Notes: generated by a model from the letters alone, not told the origin. Counted from the first letter of the stretch, positions 42,443 through 52,841 are shown. The stretch is 64,000 bases of DNA from Ardenticatenaceae bacterium (GCA_011525915.1 WYBM01000021.1:118198-182197); one strand, 5' to 3'. Translations and numbers: made by a program.

Positions 42443-42485
42443 GGCCAGCACTGAAAACTGTGTACTGATTACTGAAAACTGCTGC
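42443..42485. repeat. CAGT/ACTG-type tract after prs
   Basis: CAGCACTGAAAACTGTGTAC, TGATTACTGAAAACTGCTG. It is the same word family as the other tracts. Confidence 0.5.
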
Positions 42486-42547
42486 TAGGTGTTTGTGAAT
42501 ATCTGAATGATCACTTGGAATGCATAAAAACAAAGGAATTATGAGAA

Positions 42548-43369
42548 ATGACTGACAATAACCATTATCACGATGATGAAGATTTTATTATGGCTTTTCA
42601 GGATAGCTGTGATAAACCCACACTGCTGCTGATCCACGGGTTTCCATTGAACAGCAACTTATGGGTGCCTCAACTTGATGACCTGGCAAACTTTGTGCGT
42701 GTTATTGCGCCTGACTTGCGTGGGCACGGCCAGTCAGATGCAATCGCCGGCCCGTATACGGTGGAGATGCTGGCCGATGATTGTGGCGATCTGCTGGGCC
42801 ATTTAAATGTGGCCACCCCTTTTGTAGTCTGTGGCCTTTCCATGGGCGGTTACGTTGCTTTTGAGTTTTTCCGCCGTTATTCAGAGCACGTAGCCGGGCT
42901 CATTCTGACGGCCACCCGCGCTGGCGCAGATACGGCCGAAGGTAAGGCCAATCGGGATAAGATGGCGGAAATGGCCAAACGGCGTGGTGTCACGGCCGTC
43001 ACCGAAACCATGCTGCCCAAAATGCTGGCGCCAAAAAACTATGAAAACGATGAAGAATTGGTGGAATTTTTGCGCGGGGTTATGGACAGTACCTCGGTGG
43101 AAGGAGTGATGGGCGCGCTGGCTGCCATGCGTGACCGGCCCGATTCCACGGCCACATTGGCAGACATAGATGTACCTGTCTTGATCATTCATGGGGCCGA
43201 TGACCAAATCATCCCCGTGGCCGAAGCCGAGGCCATGGCCCAGGCCATTCCTGACGCCCGGCTGGTGGTCATTCCCAATGCTGGTCATCTGCCAAACCTG
43301 GAACAGCCAGATGCGTTTAATGATGCGGTGATTGACTTTTTAGATTACTTGGGTATCGATGAAGAATAA
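42548..43369 (+). CDS. Alpha/beta hydrolase
   Basis: The 273-residue alpha/beta hydrolase has LLLIHGFPLNSNLW (oxyanion), DLRGHGQSD, nucleophile elbow CGLSMGGY (Ser at about 98), acid in GADDQIIPV and His in NAGHLPNLE. All three catalytic residues are present. The substrate is unknown. It lies 5 bp before the propeller membrane protein gene, so the two may be co-expressed. Confidence 0.92.
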   Translation: MTDNNHYHDDEDFIMAFQDSCDKPTLLLIHGFPLNSNLWVPQLDDLANFVRVIAPDLRGHGQSDAIAGPYTVEMLADDCGDLLGHLNVATPFVVCGLSMGGYVAFEFFRRYSEHVAGLILTATRAGADTAEGKANRDKMAEMAKRRGVTAVTETMLPKMLAPKNYENDEELVEFLRGVMDSTSVEGVMGALAAMRDRPDSTATLADIDVPVLIIHGADDQIIPVAEAEAMAQAIPDARLVVIPNAGHLPNLEQPDAFNDAVIDFLDYLGIDEE

Positions 43370-43374
43370 GGAAC

Positions 43375-45678
43375 ATGTTTGACTGGCAAACCGGTGACAA
43401 CGGGGAATGGGTAGAGCATGAACAAGCCCCGCCCCAAGCCCCAACCACCCTTCTGACACGCAAAGTAAAGGGTGGGGTGGCGCTGTCGCTGCTGCTGTTG
43501 TTGGCAACGTTGGCCTTTATCTACCGACGGGCCAGCAGCCAGGCCACGGCCGTGACCACAACTGTTGAGCAAAACGTGTTGGCCGCTGACCAACTGTTGT
43601 TAGAAACGGCCGTGGCCGGTGATGAGGAGCTTTTTCGCAGCCTGCTGGCCCACCGCGCCTCAGAATGGTATGACGTGCAAACCAGGCTGCTGACCAGTTA
43701 CCTCTACCTGGATCGGGCGCCGCTGGGCCTTTGGCTAGACACCGAAGCCAGCTTGTTTGCCACTGAGTTCCTGTCTGCCACTCAGGTGACACTTTCACCT
43801 GACCTGACTATGGCTGAAGTGAACCAACCCTTGCCCTTTGTAACGCTGGATGCCAAGGGCCTGTTGCAAACATTGACGCTGCAGCGTACGGCCGTTTACC
43901 AACGGGTAACTAATGACCGCCTGCCTGACCGCTGGCTGCTGGCCGAACCCGATGACACCTTTTGGGGGGCCTATCAGCATGTAGAACGACCGTATCTGGA
44001 CCTGATCACCCCCGCACGAGACGCAGACATTGCTGAACGCCTGGCCGCTGATCTAAGCACGCTGCTGGTAACTGTGTGCGAAGAGATGGCCACGCCCACG
44101 GCCGTGGCCTGCCCACATCATTTTACCTTACAAGTGCGGCTGGATCGTGACCCAGCCAGCCTGCTTTCACTCTATGCACCGGTCCGGTTAAGCACCGTTT
44201 ACCTGGGAGGGCAGCAAACAACCCGCCTTTCCTTGCCGGCACCCACACTGGTAGGGCAGCCCCAGAATGACGCTGGCTATCTGGCGTTATATCGCGGTTA
44301 TGCTACGCACATGGTACAGGCTGTGTTGAATGTTTATGCTGTTGATAGGCCCGGCATTGTGCCCAGCGGCACGGCTGCCTTTTCGCCCGATTTGGAGCAG
44401 GCCATGCATGATCTGGGCCTCTTCAGGCCGTGGCCGCCAGAATATAGCCCGATACGTGTGGCTGAGCCGCCGCCCATCCCCTTCCCAGCGCAAGACCTGT
44501 TGTTGTTATGCCAGAGCAGCCGGGCCCCCATCCTCATCCGTTATGATATGGATGAAGGAGGTTGGTATGATGCCCCGCTTGACACACCGGGCGCCGTCAA
44601 TTACGGCATGATGCCCCTGCCAGATGGTGAGGGTGTCTTATTAACTGTTTACGCCACCATTGTCAACGAGTTCACCATCTACCTGGTGTGGCTGAATAAC
44701 GGCCGTGAACGTGTGCTTTTGCCGCCAGAGGCTTTTCCGATCTTTCCCAGCATTATGCATGTTGGTAAGCTGGCCGATGGCCGCTACTTTATTTATTACA
44801 CCTTTACCGTCGGTGCAGAGGGGGAGGACGCCGTGCTTAAACACCACGCAGCCATTTTAGATGAGAGCACCTGCACCCCAGACGCCTGCGAACTGCAGCC
44901 CTTTGGGCGCCAGTTGTGGCCTTCGCCAGATGGCCGTTACACTCTAATCACCCGCGTAGATGAAGACCGCGGCTTCTATTACGCCTTGGGCGACGCCGAT
45001 GGTGAGGTTCAGATGGAGATCGGGACAGTGCGTAACCCCACCTGGCTCGATGATCGTACACTGGCGTTTTTGAATGTGAGGCCTACAAACAGCCCTATCA
45101 GGCCAGAAGAGGCTGAGTTGGTTATGGCTGTCATGCCCGAAGATGCCGATGGTAGGGAAGTGCGGCAAACACGCCTGACATCTGAAAGTTTAGAGGCCGT
45201 GCTGTCGGCTTCAACTGCAGCGCAGCCAGGCCAGATCATGCTTTCGTCGTTTCAGATAAATGAGCAGGCCCCCGGGCAGTTAATTGTTTCAGCTTTTACG
45301 TCGCGGAATGACCTGAAGACTTATTTGTTTGCGTATGATTGGCAGCAAGACACCTTGTCTCTCTGGCCTTATCTATCGCCGGAGTCGGGAAGCTTTTTTA
45401 GAAGCCTGAGCCCCAACGGCCGTTACCTGACATTTGTGGCGTTGATGGGCAGCTCTACGCTGCGGCTTTTTGACCTGGAAACGGAAAAGCAGCACACATA
45501 TGCTGTGGCATCTTCCCGGTTCCTTTGGAACAGTTTTTCCTGGTCAGGGGATGGCAACTGGCTGCTTTTGTACGATGACTACGCTGTTCGCCTGATCGCC
45601 CCCGCCTATGAGTATGAAACAAAGCTGTTCCACGGTCTGGGGTATTGTGAAACGGCCGCCTGGGTAAACTGGCAGTAA
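43375..45678 (+). CDS. Large membrane-anchored propeller-like protein
   Basis: The 767-residue protein has a short cytoplasmic N-tail and one membrane helix (about 34-50: GGVALSLLLLLATLAFIY). A long extracytoplasmic region follows. Its N-terminal half is mixed alpha/beta without recognised motif (Cys235 and Cys245 could pair). The C-terminal half has TolB/WD40-like strands such as FGRQLWPSPDGRYTLITR, FRSLSPNGRYLTFVAL and FSWSGDGNWLLLYDD. The role is unknown. It is convergent with the M23 peptidase gene, with 6 bp between. Confidence 0.75.
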   Translation: MFDWQTGDNGEWVEHEQAPPQAPTTLLTRKVKGGVALSLLLLLATLAFIYRRASSQATAVTTTVEQNVLAADQLLLETAVAGDEELFRSLLAHRASEWYDVQTRLLTSYLYLDRAPLGLWLDTEASLFATEFLSATQVTLSPDLTMAEVNQPLPFVTLDAKGLLQTLTLQRTAVYQRVTNDRLPDRWLLAEPDDTFWGAYQHVERPYLDLITPARDADIAERLAADLSTLLVTVCEEMATPTAVACPHHFTLQVRLDRDPASLLSLYAPVRLSTVYLGGQQTTRLSLPAPTLVGQPQNDAGYLALYRGYATHMVQAVLNVYAVDRPGIVPSGTAAFSPDLEQAMHDLGLFRPWPPEYSPIRVAEPPPIPFPAQDLLLLCQSSRAPILIRYDMDEGGWYDAPLDTPGAVNYGMMPLPDGEGVLLTVYATIVNEFTIYLVWLNNGRERVLLPPEAFPIFPSIMHVGKLADGRYFIYYTFTVGAEGEDAVLKHHAAILDESTCTPDACELQPFGRQLWPSPDGRYTLITRVDEDRGFYYALGDADGEVQMEIGTVRNPTWLDDRTLAFLNVRPTNSPIRPEEAELVMAVMPEDADGREVRQTRLTSESLEAVLSASTAAQPGQIMLSSFQINEQAPGQLIVSAFTSRNDLKTYLFAYDWQQDTLSLWPYLSPESGSFFRSLSPNGRYLTFVALMGSSTLRLFDLETEKQHTYAVASSRFLWNSFSWSGDGNWLLLYDDYAVRLIAPAYEYETKLFHGLGYCETAAWVNWQ

Positions 45679-45684
45679 CCCTGG

Positions 45685-46929
45685 TCAACCATCATCGACC
45701 GCAGGGCAGCTGCTGCCCCACCCTGCCAGAATCCAGCAAGCCATGCCCTGTTCTTGCCAGGCCTGGGCATCTACCCAAATGCCGTCCACCAGCAGGTCCC
45801 AATGCAGGTGGTTGCCTGTAGAAAGGCCGGTGGTGCCCACGGCGCCAATAAGCTGCCCGGCCTGCACGTTATCACCTGGCGCTACCAGTACCTCTGACAT
45901 ATGGTAAAAGCCGGTATAAATACCCAGCCCATGATCAATGATGACCGCACCACCACGCACATAAAGTTGTTCGGCTATCACGACGGTACCGGCCGCGGAC
46001 GCGTGCACTGGCGTGCCACCATAGGCACTGTAGTCTACCCCTTCATGGTAGGTGCGGTATGGGCCGCCGTTGTAAGCACGGCGGGCACCAAAAGGTGAGG
46101 AGATTTCCAGATAAGTGGTGAGGGGGATTTGAAATGGCCCTGACCATTGGGGCAGGGGGGTATTTTGTTCCCAAAGGGCCAAAAGGCGCTCTCGTTCCAC
46201 TTCGATGGCTGCCTGGTCAATGTCAGCTGCCGCCCCGGTGAGTGTCAGTTGTTGGTATTCCCAGAGGTTGGGGTCGTTAAATTGCCAGGGTTGTGTCCAC
46301 AGGGGCTGGTCATTTATTCGTATAGCCAATTCGGGCTGACCACTACCCCAAAACGCGCCGGTGCCGGTGAGGGCCAGAAAGTAACGGCCGTTTATAAAGC
46401 TGTCCATCTCATTGCCGGCCAACACGGTGGTGATCGCTTCTTCCTCTTGGACCATGCCGCGTAGACCCAATGCCTGCCCGGGATGGGCAACCGCTTGAGA
46501 CACTTCCAGCCAGGCCATGCCTGCCGGCAGATCACGCGGCGGGGCGGTACCGCCGGGGATAAAAATTGGCCGGTAGAGCAGGGGGAGATAGGGCGAAGCC
46601 ACCCCGTTTTGCCGGGCGATTTGCCATAAGGGGCGGTTATGGCGCACGGCCGTGGCCAGCAAGCTCCCATACGGCCGTGTCAAGGTGCCCATTTGCGCTG
46701 CCCCGGCACCGGGGATAACGGCCGTGCTGCCAATAGCCGGTTGGCGGTGTCGGTTCGGGTGATAATTGGCTGCTTGCAGGCTTTCTACGGGCAGCCCATA
46801 CTGATAAGACAGGGCGGTCCAGGTGTCACCGGGCAGCACAAGATGAAGGCTGTCTGGTGTTTGGGTGGGCAATGTCAACGCAAAGCCCAGGATAATCAAC
46901 GGGCTTAGCCAAAAGAATATAAGTTTCAT
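45685..46929 (-). CDS. LysM-containing M23 metallopeptidase
   Basis: The 414-residue exported protein has a signal (MKLIFFWLSPLIILGFALT), one LysM-like motif (LVLPGDTWTALSYQYGL), a second weak one (RHNRPLWQIARQNGV) and a C-terminal LytM/M23 domain. Zinc ligands are seen in RTYHEGVDYSA (His, Asp) and GNHLHWDL (HxH). It probably cuts peptidoglycan peptides or regulates such cutting. ATG 46929 opens the signal peptide, so the longer frame to 46992 is unlikely. Confidence 0.92.
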   Translation of the reverse strand: MKLIFFWLSPLIILGFALTLPTQTPDSLHLVLPGDTWTALSYQYGLPVESLQAANYHPNRHRQPAIGSTAVIPGAGAAQMGTLTRPYGSLLATAVRHNRPLWQIARQNGVASPYLPLLYRPIFIPGGTAPPRDLPAGMAWLEVSQAVAHPGQALGLRGMVQEEEAITTVLAGNEMDSFINGRYFLALTGTGAFWGSGQPELAIRINDQPLWTQPWQFNDPNLWEYQQLTLTGAAADIDQAAIEVERERLLALWEQNTPLPQWSGPFQIPLTTYLEISSPFGARRAYNGGPYRTYHEGVDYSAYGGTPVHASAAGTVVIAEQLYVRGGAVIIDHGLGIYTGFYHMSEVLVAPGDNVQAGQLIGAVGTTGLSTGNHLHWDLLVDGIWVDAQAWQEQGMACWILAGWGSSCPAVDDG

Positions 46930-47025
46930 GTCGGCAATTGTAATGGTGATATGGTCGTGGCCGCCAGCCCAAACCGCCTTATGATGGGTCATCGGCCTGC
47001 ATGGGCTTCATTTGCCCCTGCCAGC

Positions 47026-49071
47026 TCAACCGAAAGGCAGGGGGTCTGTGGATGACGCTGCCGGCAGCCAGACGGTAAAGGTGCTTCCCTCCCCTGGTAC
47101 GCTATGGACACTGATCTCGCCCTGATGGCGGCTGGCTATTTCCTGCGCAATGGCCAGGCCCAACCCTGTTCCTGGCATTTTTGACTCATGGCCGGTTTTG
47201 CCCCGGTAAAACCGGTCAAACAGCTTCTTTTGTTCTTCCAGGGGTATGCCAGGGCCATCATCCTGAACACTAAAGCCAACAAGCGGGCGGTTTGCTATGG
47301 ACCAGGTGACCGTTCGCACTTGAATGTTTCCATGCACCGGCGTGTAGTTCAGGGCATTGGTTAGCAAAATACTCAATACCTGGCCTAGCAGCCCAGGATC
47401 GCCACACGCCAAGGCAGCCTCTTCCCCCGGTTCAAAGGTGAGGTTTAGCTCCTTTTGTTCAGCCAACACTTGCCGATCAGCAACACCCTCGGCTGCGATC
47501 TGGTTCAGGTTAACCAGCTTTTCTTCAAGCTGCACCTGCCCTTGATCCAGGCGGGACAGCCGCAACAAATCTTCAATAATCAAATCCAGGCGCTTTATTT
47601 CCCGAGAAATCTTATCTTTGAGATGGTGAAATTTCTCTGGCTTCAACGATAATGTACCATGATACAGCATCAGAACCGAAATGGGCGTTCGTAGTTCATG
47701 GGAAACATTAGACACAAAGGCTTCTTTCATGCGCTGTACTTCTTTTAAGGCGGTGATATCCCGCAGACTGCATACGATCATCGGTAGATTTTGCCCTTCC
47801 ACATTTACCGGGGCCAGCGCCAGATCAATGTCAAGCTCACGGCCATTTTGGGTTTGGGCCTTCAGTTCCAGGCGCTGGCGCTCATGTTTTGATAACACAT
47901 CGAACATGGTGTCCATAAAGGGTTTGGCCCATTTGGGTGATATGAGGCTAAGCAAGCCTTGTTGGGATACTTCTGTAAATTCGTACCCAAACGTTTCTTT
48001 AAACGCCGGGTTCCCCGTTTCGATCTTGCCGTCTGGCTGTACCAGCAAAATAGGATCAGGGCTGTTGTTCAAAATGGTTTGTAATTGATTAAGCGCACTG
48101 TTTAACGCTTCTGTACGGGCAATGACTGTGTTTTCCAGGGTTTCACTATAACTGGCCAGGGCGGCGTACAGGCGGGCATTTTGTAGGGCGGTGGCCACCT
48201 GGGCGGTAAAAGCAACCAGGCGCTGACCATGTTTTTCGTTAAAAAAGCCAGGCGTGGTGCTGATCAGGTTTAAAAACCCAATGCATTCATGATGCAGCTG
48301 GATGGGAATGCCAATGTACGACTGAATCCATTCGCGCCCTGGCAGGTGGAGCCAGTGCGGATCATGGTGGGTGTCTGGAATCACGGCCAACTGCCCTGTT
48401 TTTACCATCCAGTCATAATAGTACACATCTTTTAGTTGGTAGCTGGGTAGGGACGGCGGCTCAGGCCCTTGCCGCTCTTCGTACCCCTGGCGGCGAACGG
48501 TACGGATGATTTCCCCTTCAAGCAGCATAATGTTGACGGCGTCATGGGGAATGACCTTTTTAACGTTTTCCAAGACCCGATCTAATACTTCATCCAGGTC
48601 AAGGGAACCATTCAGGGCCACGGCCGTGTCTGCCAGGGCTTCGGCAAAACGGCGTTCTTCTCTTTCGGCCTCTTCAGCTTCTTGTTTTTCACGGCGCAGG
48701 GCGCGTCCGGCCAACGCCTGACGCACCGCTTCCCCTAAGCGGCCCAACCGGTCTTTGAGCAGGTAGTCGGCCGCCCCCAACTTCATGCAGGTCAGCCCAT
48801 TTTCCTCATAAAAGCCCGTAACGATAATGAAAGGAATATCTAACCCGGTGGATTGCAATAATTGCAGCGCTTGCAGGCCAGTAAACTGCGGCAGTTGGTA
48901 ATCTGCCAGGATGATGTCTGGTTCTTGGGCCAGGTGGTGCAGATAGGCTTCTTTGGTATCTACCCGATGCCATGTAGGATCAAAGCCAGCCTCATGTAGG
49001 GCAATGACCATCAACTCTGCATCGTCTATCCGATCTTCAACCAGTAGGACGTTTAGCGGCTCAGGTATCAT
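47026..49071 (-). CDS. Hybrid sensor kinase: receiver-GAF-PAS-HisKA-HATPase
   Basis: The 681-residue cytoplasmic kinase has, in order: receiver (LLVEDRIDDAEL, Asp in IILADYQLP), coiled coil, GAF (about 145-310), PAS (NNSPDPILLVQPDGK), HisKA (FVSNVSHELRTPISVLML), and HATPase (LTNALNYTP, DDGPGIP, GTGLGLAIAQ). A receiver at the N-terminus suggests it sits downstream in a relay. It is the last of three same-strand signalling genes, 24 bp after the free receiver. Confidence 0.93.
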   Translation of the reverse strand: MIPEPLNVLLVEDRIDDAELMVIALHEAGFDPTWHRVDTKEAYLHHLAQEPDIILADYQLPQFTGLQALQLLQSTGLDIPFIIVTGFYEENGLTCMKLGAADYLLKDRLGRLGEAVRQALAGRALRREKQEAEEAEREERRFAEALADTAVALNGSLDLDEVLDRVLENVKKVIPHDAVNIMLLEGEIIRTVRRQGYEERQGPEPPSLPSYQLKDVYYYDWMVKTGQLAVIPDTHHDPHWLHLPGREWIQSYIGIPIQLHHECIGFLNLISTTPGFFNEKHGQRLVAFTAQVATALQNARLYAALASYSETLENTVIARTEALNSALNQLQTILNNSPDPILLVQPDGKIETGNPAFKETFGYEFTEVSQQGLLSLISPKWAKPFMDTMFDVLSKHERQRLELKAQTQNGRELDIDLALAPVNVEGQNLPMIVCSLRDITALKEVQRMKEAFVSNVSHELRTPISVLMLYHGTLSLKPEKFHHLKDKISREIKRLDLIIEDLLRLSRLDQGQVQLEEKLVNLNQIAAEGVADRQVLAEQKELNLTFEPGEEAALACGDPGLLGQVLSILLTNALNYTPVHGNIQVRTVTWSIANRPLVGFSVQDDGPGIPLEEQKKLFDRFYRGKTGHESKMPGTGLGLAIAQEIASRHQGEISVHSVPGEGSTFTVWLPAASSTDPLPFG

Positions 49072-49095
49072 CTATGCTCGTTTGACGCTTTGTAC

Positions 49096-49530
49096 TTATT
49101 GGGTTTGATTAAGCAGCAGCCAATAATAGCCAATCTGGTGGATGGCTCCGATGAACTGTTCAAAATCAACCGGTTTGCATATATAACTGTTAACCCCTAA
49201 CTGGTAACTTTCCACAATGTCCTGTTCTTCTTTGGAAGATGTAAGGATCACCACTGGGATAAGTTGTGTACGTGCATCCTGTTTGATCTTTCTCAACACA
49301 CCCAGGCCATCAACCTTGGGCAGTTTTAAGTCAAGCAAGATCACTTTGGGCCGTTCGTTTACATCACGGCCGTCATAAACACCGTGGCCAAACATATAGT
49401 CTAACGCTTCTGCCCCGTCACGCAATACCTGCACGTTGTTGGCCAGATTATAAGAGCGCAGAGCGTTTAAAGTGAGCTCTATATCGTCCGGGTTATCTTC
49501 GACTAACAAGATTTCTACCGACTGTTCCAT
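49096..49530 (-). CDS. Single-domain response regulator (Rcp1-like)
   Basis: This 144-residue receiver has [15 protein letters not shown], an extended loop ([16 protein letters not shown]) before the phospho-Asp in [13 protein letters not shown], and [11 protein letters not shown] with Lys in ICKPVD. The long loop and the C-terminus are typical of Rcp1-like partners of phytochrome-type kinases. It lies 25 bp after the multi-PAS kinase, its probable partner. Confidence 0.92.
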   Translation of the reverse strand: MEQSVEILLVEDNPDDIELTLNALRSYNLANNVQVLRDGAEALDYMFGHGVYDGRDVNERPKVILLDLKLPKVDGLGVLRKIKQDARTQLIPVVILTSSKEEQDIVESYQLGVNSYICKPVDFEQFIGAIHQIGYYWLLLNQTQ

Positions 49531-49555
49531 GTAGTTGTTCTCCCGCTTTCACCTT

Positions 49556-51964
49556 TCACTCTTTTGGCAACTCGTTTCCAAGCGTAAAATAAAGTGTAGC
49601 CCCTTCATTAATGGCTGCCTCTGCCCAAACTTCCCCACTGTGCCGGTGAATAATACGCTGTACCAGGGCCAGGCCCACGCCCGTACCTTCGTACTCTTCG
49701 GGGCGATGCAACCGCTGAAAGACGCCAAAAATCTTGTCAGCATAGGCCATGTCAAAGCCAACACCATTGTCCTTGACGAAGTAAACGACTGTGTCTTTTT
49801 GCTTTTGAGCGCCGATATGAATATGAATGACATCACGGCGGCTGGAATATTTCAGGGCGTTTTCGATGAGGTTTAGAAATACCTGATGCAATAACCGGGG
49901 ATCAGCCTGGCAGGGGGGCAGCTCATCCACAACAATGTCTAATGTGGCTGTGATAGACGCCAGATCAAGGTCGGTAAGAACCCGCTTGACAACGGCCGTG
50001 ACATCGACGGTTTCACGCTGTACTGGTTCACGAATGAGGCGTGAGAACTTTAATAAGTCATCAATAAGCAGCCCCATTTGCCGGGCATTATCTTCAATGC
50101 GGTTCAGGTAATGTTGCCCTTTGGTATCCAATCCGCTGCCATAATTTTTAAGCAAAATGCCTGAAAATCCGCTCATGGCCCGTAAGGGGGCACGCAGATC
50201 ATGAGACACAGAGTAAGCAAAGGCTTCCAGCTCTTTATTAGCTACTTCCAGCTGGATCGTGCGTTCCCTGACACGTTTTTCCAGACCTCTGTTCAGATTT
50301 CTAAACTTGGCCTCTGCTTGCTTTTGGGCCGTAATATCAACAATGGTCCCCTGCAGAGCGCCATCTTCCGGGTAATATGTCATCGAGAAGAGGCAGGTCT
50401 TTTCCCCATTATCGGTTTTGACCCGGGCTTCATAATTAGTCACCTGGCCCTGTGCCTGGAACTGCTCAGCCAGCCGGTTCCACTCTTCAAGATACACAAA
50501 ATTGATGAAGCCCGGCGTAGCCAGGATAGTTTCTTTAGGAATGCCTAAAATGTTGCAAACTTCGCTGTTAGCCTCTGAGATACCCGGACGATCATGCTGA
50601 ACGCGGAAAAGGCCTACCGGGGCATTTTCAAACAGATTGCGGTATTTACGTTCGCTAACCGCCAGCGCTTCTGCCGCCTGTTTGCGTTCAGAGATGTTTT
50701 CATGGGCCACTACCAGCCGCGGAGAGCCTTTGTGAGAGAAACGGGTTACCCTGGCGATAAACCATCGTTTTTCCCAGGGAGCATCGCAGGCGTATTCCCA
50801 GACAAACTGTTCCTTATCACCCCACATAACGGCCTGTAAACCGGCGGCAAAAGACGCCGCTTCTTCTGAATCTGGCCCGCCGGCCGCCTGGCACACATCC
50901 AGGTAATTGGCGCCTACAAAATGATCAGAAGGGGCTGGGGGGTTGGCATGGGCAAAGTCCCGCCAGGCCCGGTTCACAGACAATATGACCCCCTTTTCAT
51001 TGAGAACGCATATATGGGCTGACAGGGCGTCGATAGTAGCCTGAGCAAAGTTTTGCGCTTCTAAGATCTGCTTTTCCGCCAATTTGCGGTCAGTAATATC
51101 GTTGATCAGGGAAAAGAAGCCGGTCACCTGCCCATCTGCCCGAATATCTGGAACGTAGGTGGCCAGCACAAAACGTGCACCCTGGTCTTTATTAGGTATT
51201 TCAGTTTCATATTGTACAGCACGGCCGGTCAAGGCTATGGTCACATACTCAGCGATGGCCTGGTAAGCGGCTGGACCTAATACCTCGGCCATATGCTTGC
51301 CGCGTATCTCAGCACGGGAATGACCTACCCACTCTTCATAAGCCCGGTTGTTAAATTGGTAACAACCGTCGGCGTCTACGTAGGAGATGAGTGCGGGTAA
51401 GGCATCAGTAAGTAAGCGCAACTGCTCCTCATTGGCGCGCAGCCTTTCGATGGCCTTGTCCTTTTCTTGCTGCTGTTGGCGAAGTTGGGCTTCCAGTTCC
51501 TGGGGGCCAGTTGCATCGCGTGCGGCGTTAGGGAGGGTGCCAGCTATCGGCAGTAACGGTGCGTCTTTGAACCGGTAACTTTGTGCATAGCGCAAAACCC
51601 GGAGCAATAGACTTTGGTCAATGGCCTGAATGGGCAGGTAGTCATGAGCGCCCATGTCTGACAAGGTTTCTGCATTCCAGTTGGGATCATCATCAGTCAG
51701 TATAATGATAGCCAGTGTGGGCAACGCCTGATGAAGCTTCTTGAGAGCTGCCTGTTTTTCTTCTTCTATTGCCTGCCAGTCCAGCAGGAGAATGCTGGTA
51801 ACGGGAGGGGGTATGGTGGTTATGGGGGCCACATTTGAGGAGATTTGCAAACGGTAACGGCCGTTTAATGCAGGCAGTAAACCCCGTAATCTGTCCTGCA
51901 CGTCAACTCGCTCTGTGACTAAGAAAAGGATGTACGAATTTTCTTCTATTGTTGGTGCCCTCAT
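49556..51964 (-). CDS. Multi-PAS sensor histidine kinase with N-terminal receiver-like domain
   Basis: In this 802-residue protein residues about 10-135 form a receiver-like fold (LLLDWQAIEEE, IIILTDDDPN) lacking a clear acidic pocket. Three PAS domains follow (LLTDALPALISYVDADG, ATIDALSAHICVLNEKG, LFENAPVGLFRVQHD). Then come HisKA (FAYSVSHDLRAPLRAMSGF) and HATPase (NALKYSS, DNGVGFDM, GTGVGLALVQRI). The kinase core is of the cyanobacteriochrome/Cph1 type, but there is no chromophore-binding GAF. It is first in a three-gene signalling operon. Confidence 0.92.
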   Translation of the reverse strand: MRAPTIEENSYILFLVTERVDVQDRLRGLLPALNGRYRLQISSNVAPITTIPPPVTSILLLDWQAIEEEKQAALKKLHQALPTLAIIILTDDDPNWNAETLSDMGAHDYLPIQAIDQSLLLRVLRYAQSYRFKDAPLLPIAGTLPNAARDATGPQELEAQLRQQQQEKDKAIERLRANEEQLRLLTDALPALISYVDADGCYQFNNRAYEEWVGHSRAEIRGKHMAEVLGPAAYQAIAEYVTIALTGRAVQYETEIPNKDQGARFVLATYVPDIRADGQVTGFFSLINDITDRKLAEKQILEAQNFAQATIDALSAHICVLNEKGVILSVNRAWRDFAHANPPAPSDHFVGANYLDVCQAAGGPDSEEAASFAAGLQAVMWGDKEQFVWEYACDAPWEKRWFIARVTRFSHKGSPRLVVAHENISERKQAAEALAVSERKYRNLFENAPVGLFRVQHDRPGISEANSEVCNILGIPKETILATPGFINFVYLEEWNRLAEQFQAQGQVTNYEARVKTDNGEKTCLFSMTYYPEDGALQGTIVDITAQKQAEAKFRNLNRGLEKRVRERTIQLEVANKELEAFAYSVSHDLRAPLRAMSGFSGILLKNYGSGLDTKGQHYLNRIEDNARQMGLLIDDLLKFSRLIREPVQRETVDVTAVVKRVLTDLDLASITATLDIVVDELPPCQADPRLLHQVFLNLIENALKYSSRRDVIHIHIGAQKQKDTVVYFVKDNGVGFDMAYADKIFGVFQRLHRPEEYEGTGVGLALVQRIIHRHSGEVWAEAAINEGATLYFTLGNELPKE

Positions 51965-52243
51965 TTGACTTGGCTCTCCAAGAACATAAGGTACTCCAAA
52001 GCATTGGTGTCGTCGGTGGTGTCAACAATTATGGCTTTTTGAATCGAGTTACAAACGACCATGTATTATTTTATGGATAATTTATGACTCTAGTGTAACC
52101 ATTCAACTAATTGAAATCAAGCTGTCCCCATTTTGTTGACAGCTATGACGCGCTGTGTTATAAATTATGTCTGATGATGCAGTGCGTTATTTATGGCATT
52201 TTGCCCATGGTACGCCACAAGAACGGCCGCACGGGAACTTAAA

Positions 52244-52756
52244 ATGATGCACCAGGTATATCTTGGTTTAGGCACAAATCTAGGCCAGCGACAACACAAT
52301 CTAGAACAGGCGGTAGCCAGTTTGCGTGAGGTCGTGCGGGTCACGGCCGTGTCGGCCATGTATGAAACCACACCCTGGGGTTACCAGCATCAAGCCGCTT
52401 TTTTGAATGCTTGTCTCAGCGGCCAAACGGAACTATCGCCACAAAAACTGCTCCAATTCAGTAAAAACCTAGAAATTACGATGGGCCGTACCCCAACTGT
52501 CAGATGGGGGCCACGCCTGATTGATATTGATCTTCTGCTTTATGATGAGGTTGTCATGCAGACCGCTGCTTTGACTTTGCCGCATCCGCACTTGCATGAA
52601 CGCGCCTTTGTGTTAATTCCCCTGGCTGAGATTGCCGCGGACGTAGTGCATCCTGAAGTTGGTCAAACCATTGGGGCGTTGGCTGCGGCCATGGATTCGT
52701 CCGGGATGCATCGTTTACCGGTGCCGCTGGGCCTGATGACAGATGTGATGGTCTGA
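52244..52756 (+). CDS. folK: 2-amino-4-hydroxy-6-hydroxymethyldihydropteridine pyrophosphokinase
   Basis: FolK transfers pyrophosphate from ATP to the pterin in folate synthesis. The 170-residue protein has VYLGLGTNLGQRQHNLEQAV, SAMYETTPWG, FLNACLSGQTEL, and RWGPRLIDIDLLLYDE with PHPHLHERAFVLIPL. ATG 52244 (or 52247) opens the domain; an upstream in-frame ATG adds unrelated residues. folP follows after the TetR gene. No folB is seen. Confidence 0.94.
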   Translation: MMHQVYLGLGTNLGQRQHNLEQAVASLREVVRVTAVSAMYETTPWGYQHQAAFLNACLSGQTELSPQKLLQFSKNLEITMGRTPTVRWGPRLIDIDLLLYDEVVMQTAALTLPHPHLHERAFVLIPLAEIAADVVHPEVGQTIGALAAAMDSSGMHRLPVPLGLMTDVMV

Positions 52757-52780
52757 AGACGCTCTTTTTTTCGGCAAAAA

Positions 52781-52814
52781 TTGAGCTTGCACTCAAAAAA
52801 TGAGCGATCATTCA
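52781..52814. promoter_or_regulatory. Candidate TetR operator pair
   Basis: TTGAG-n6-CTCAA (52781-52796) and TGAGCGATCATTCA (52801-52814) are two near-palindromes in the 85-bp gap before the TetR start. Their position fits autoregulation. Confidence 0.4.
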
Positions 52815-52841
52815 ATTGTTGGGAAGGTGGACTAATTTACT

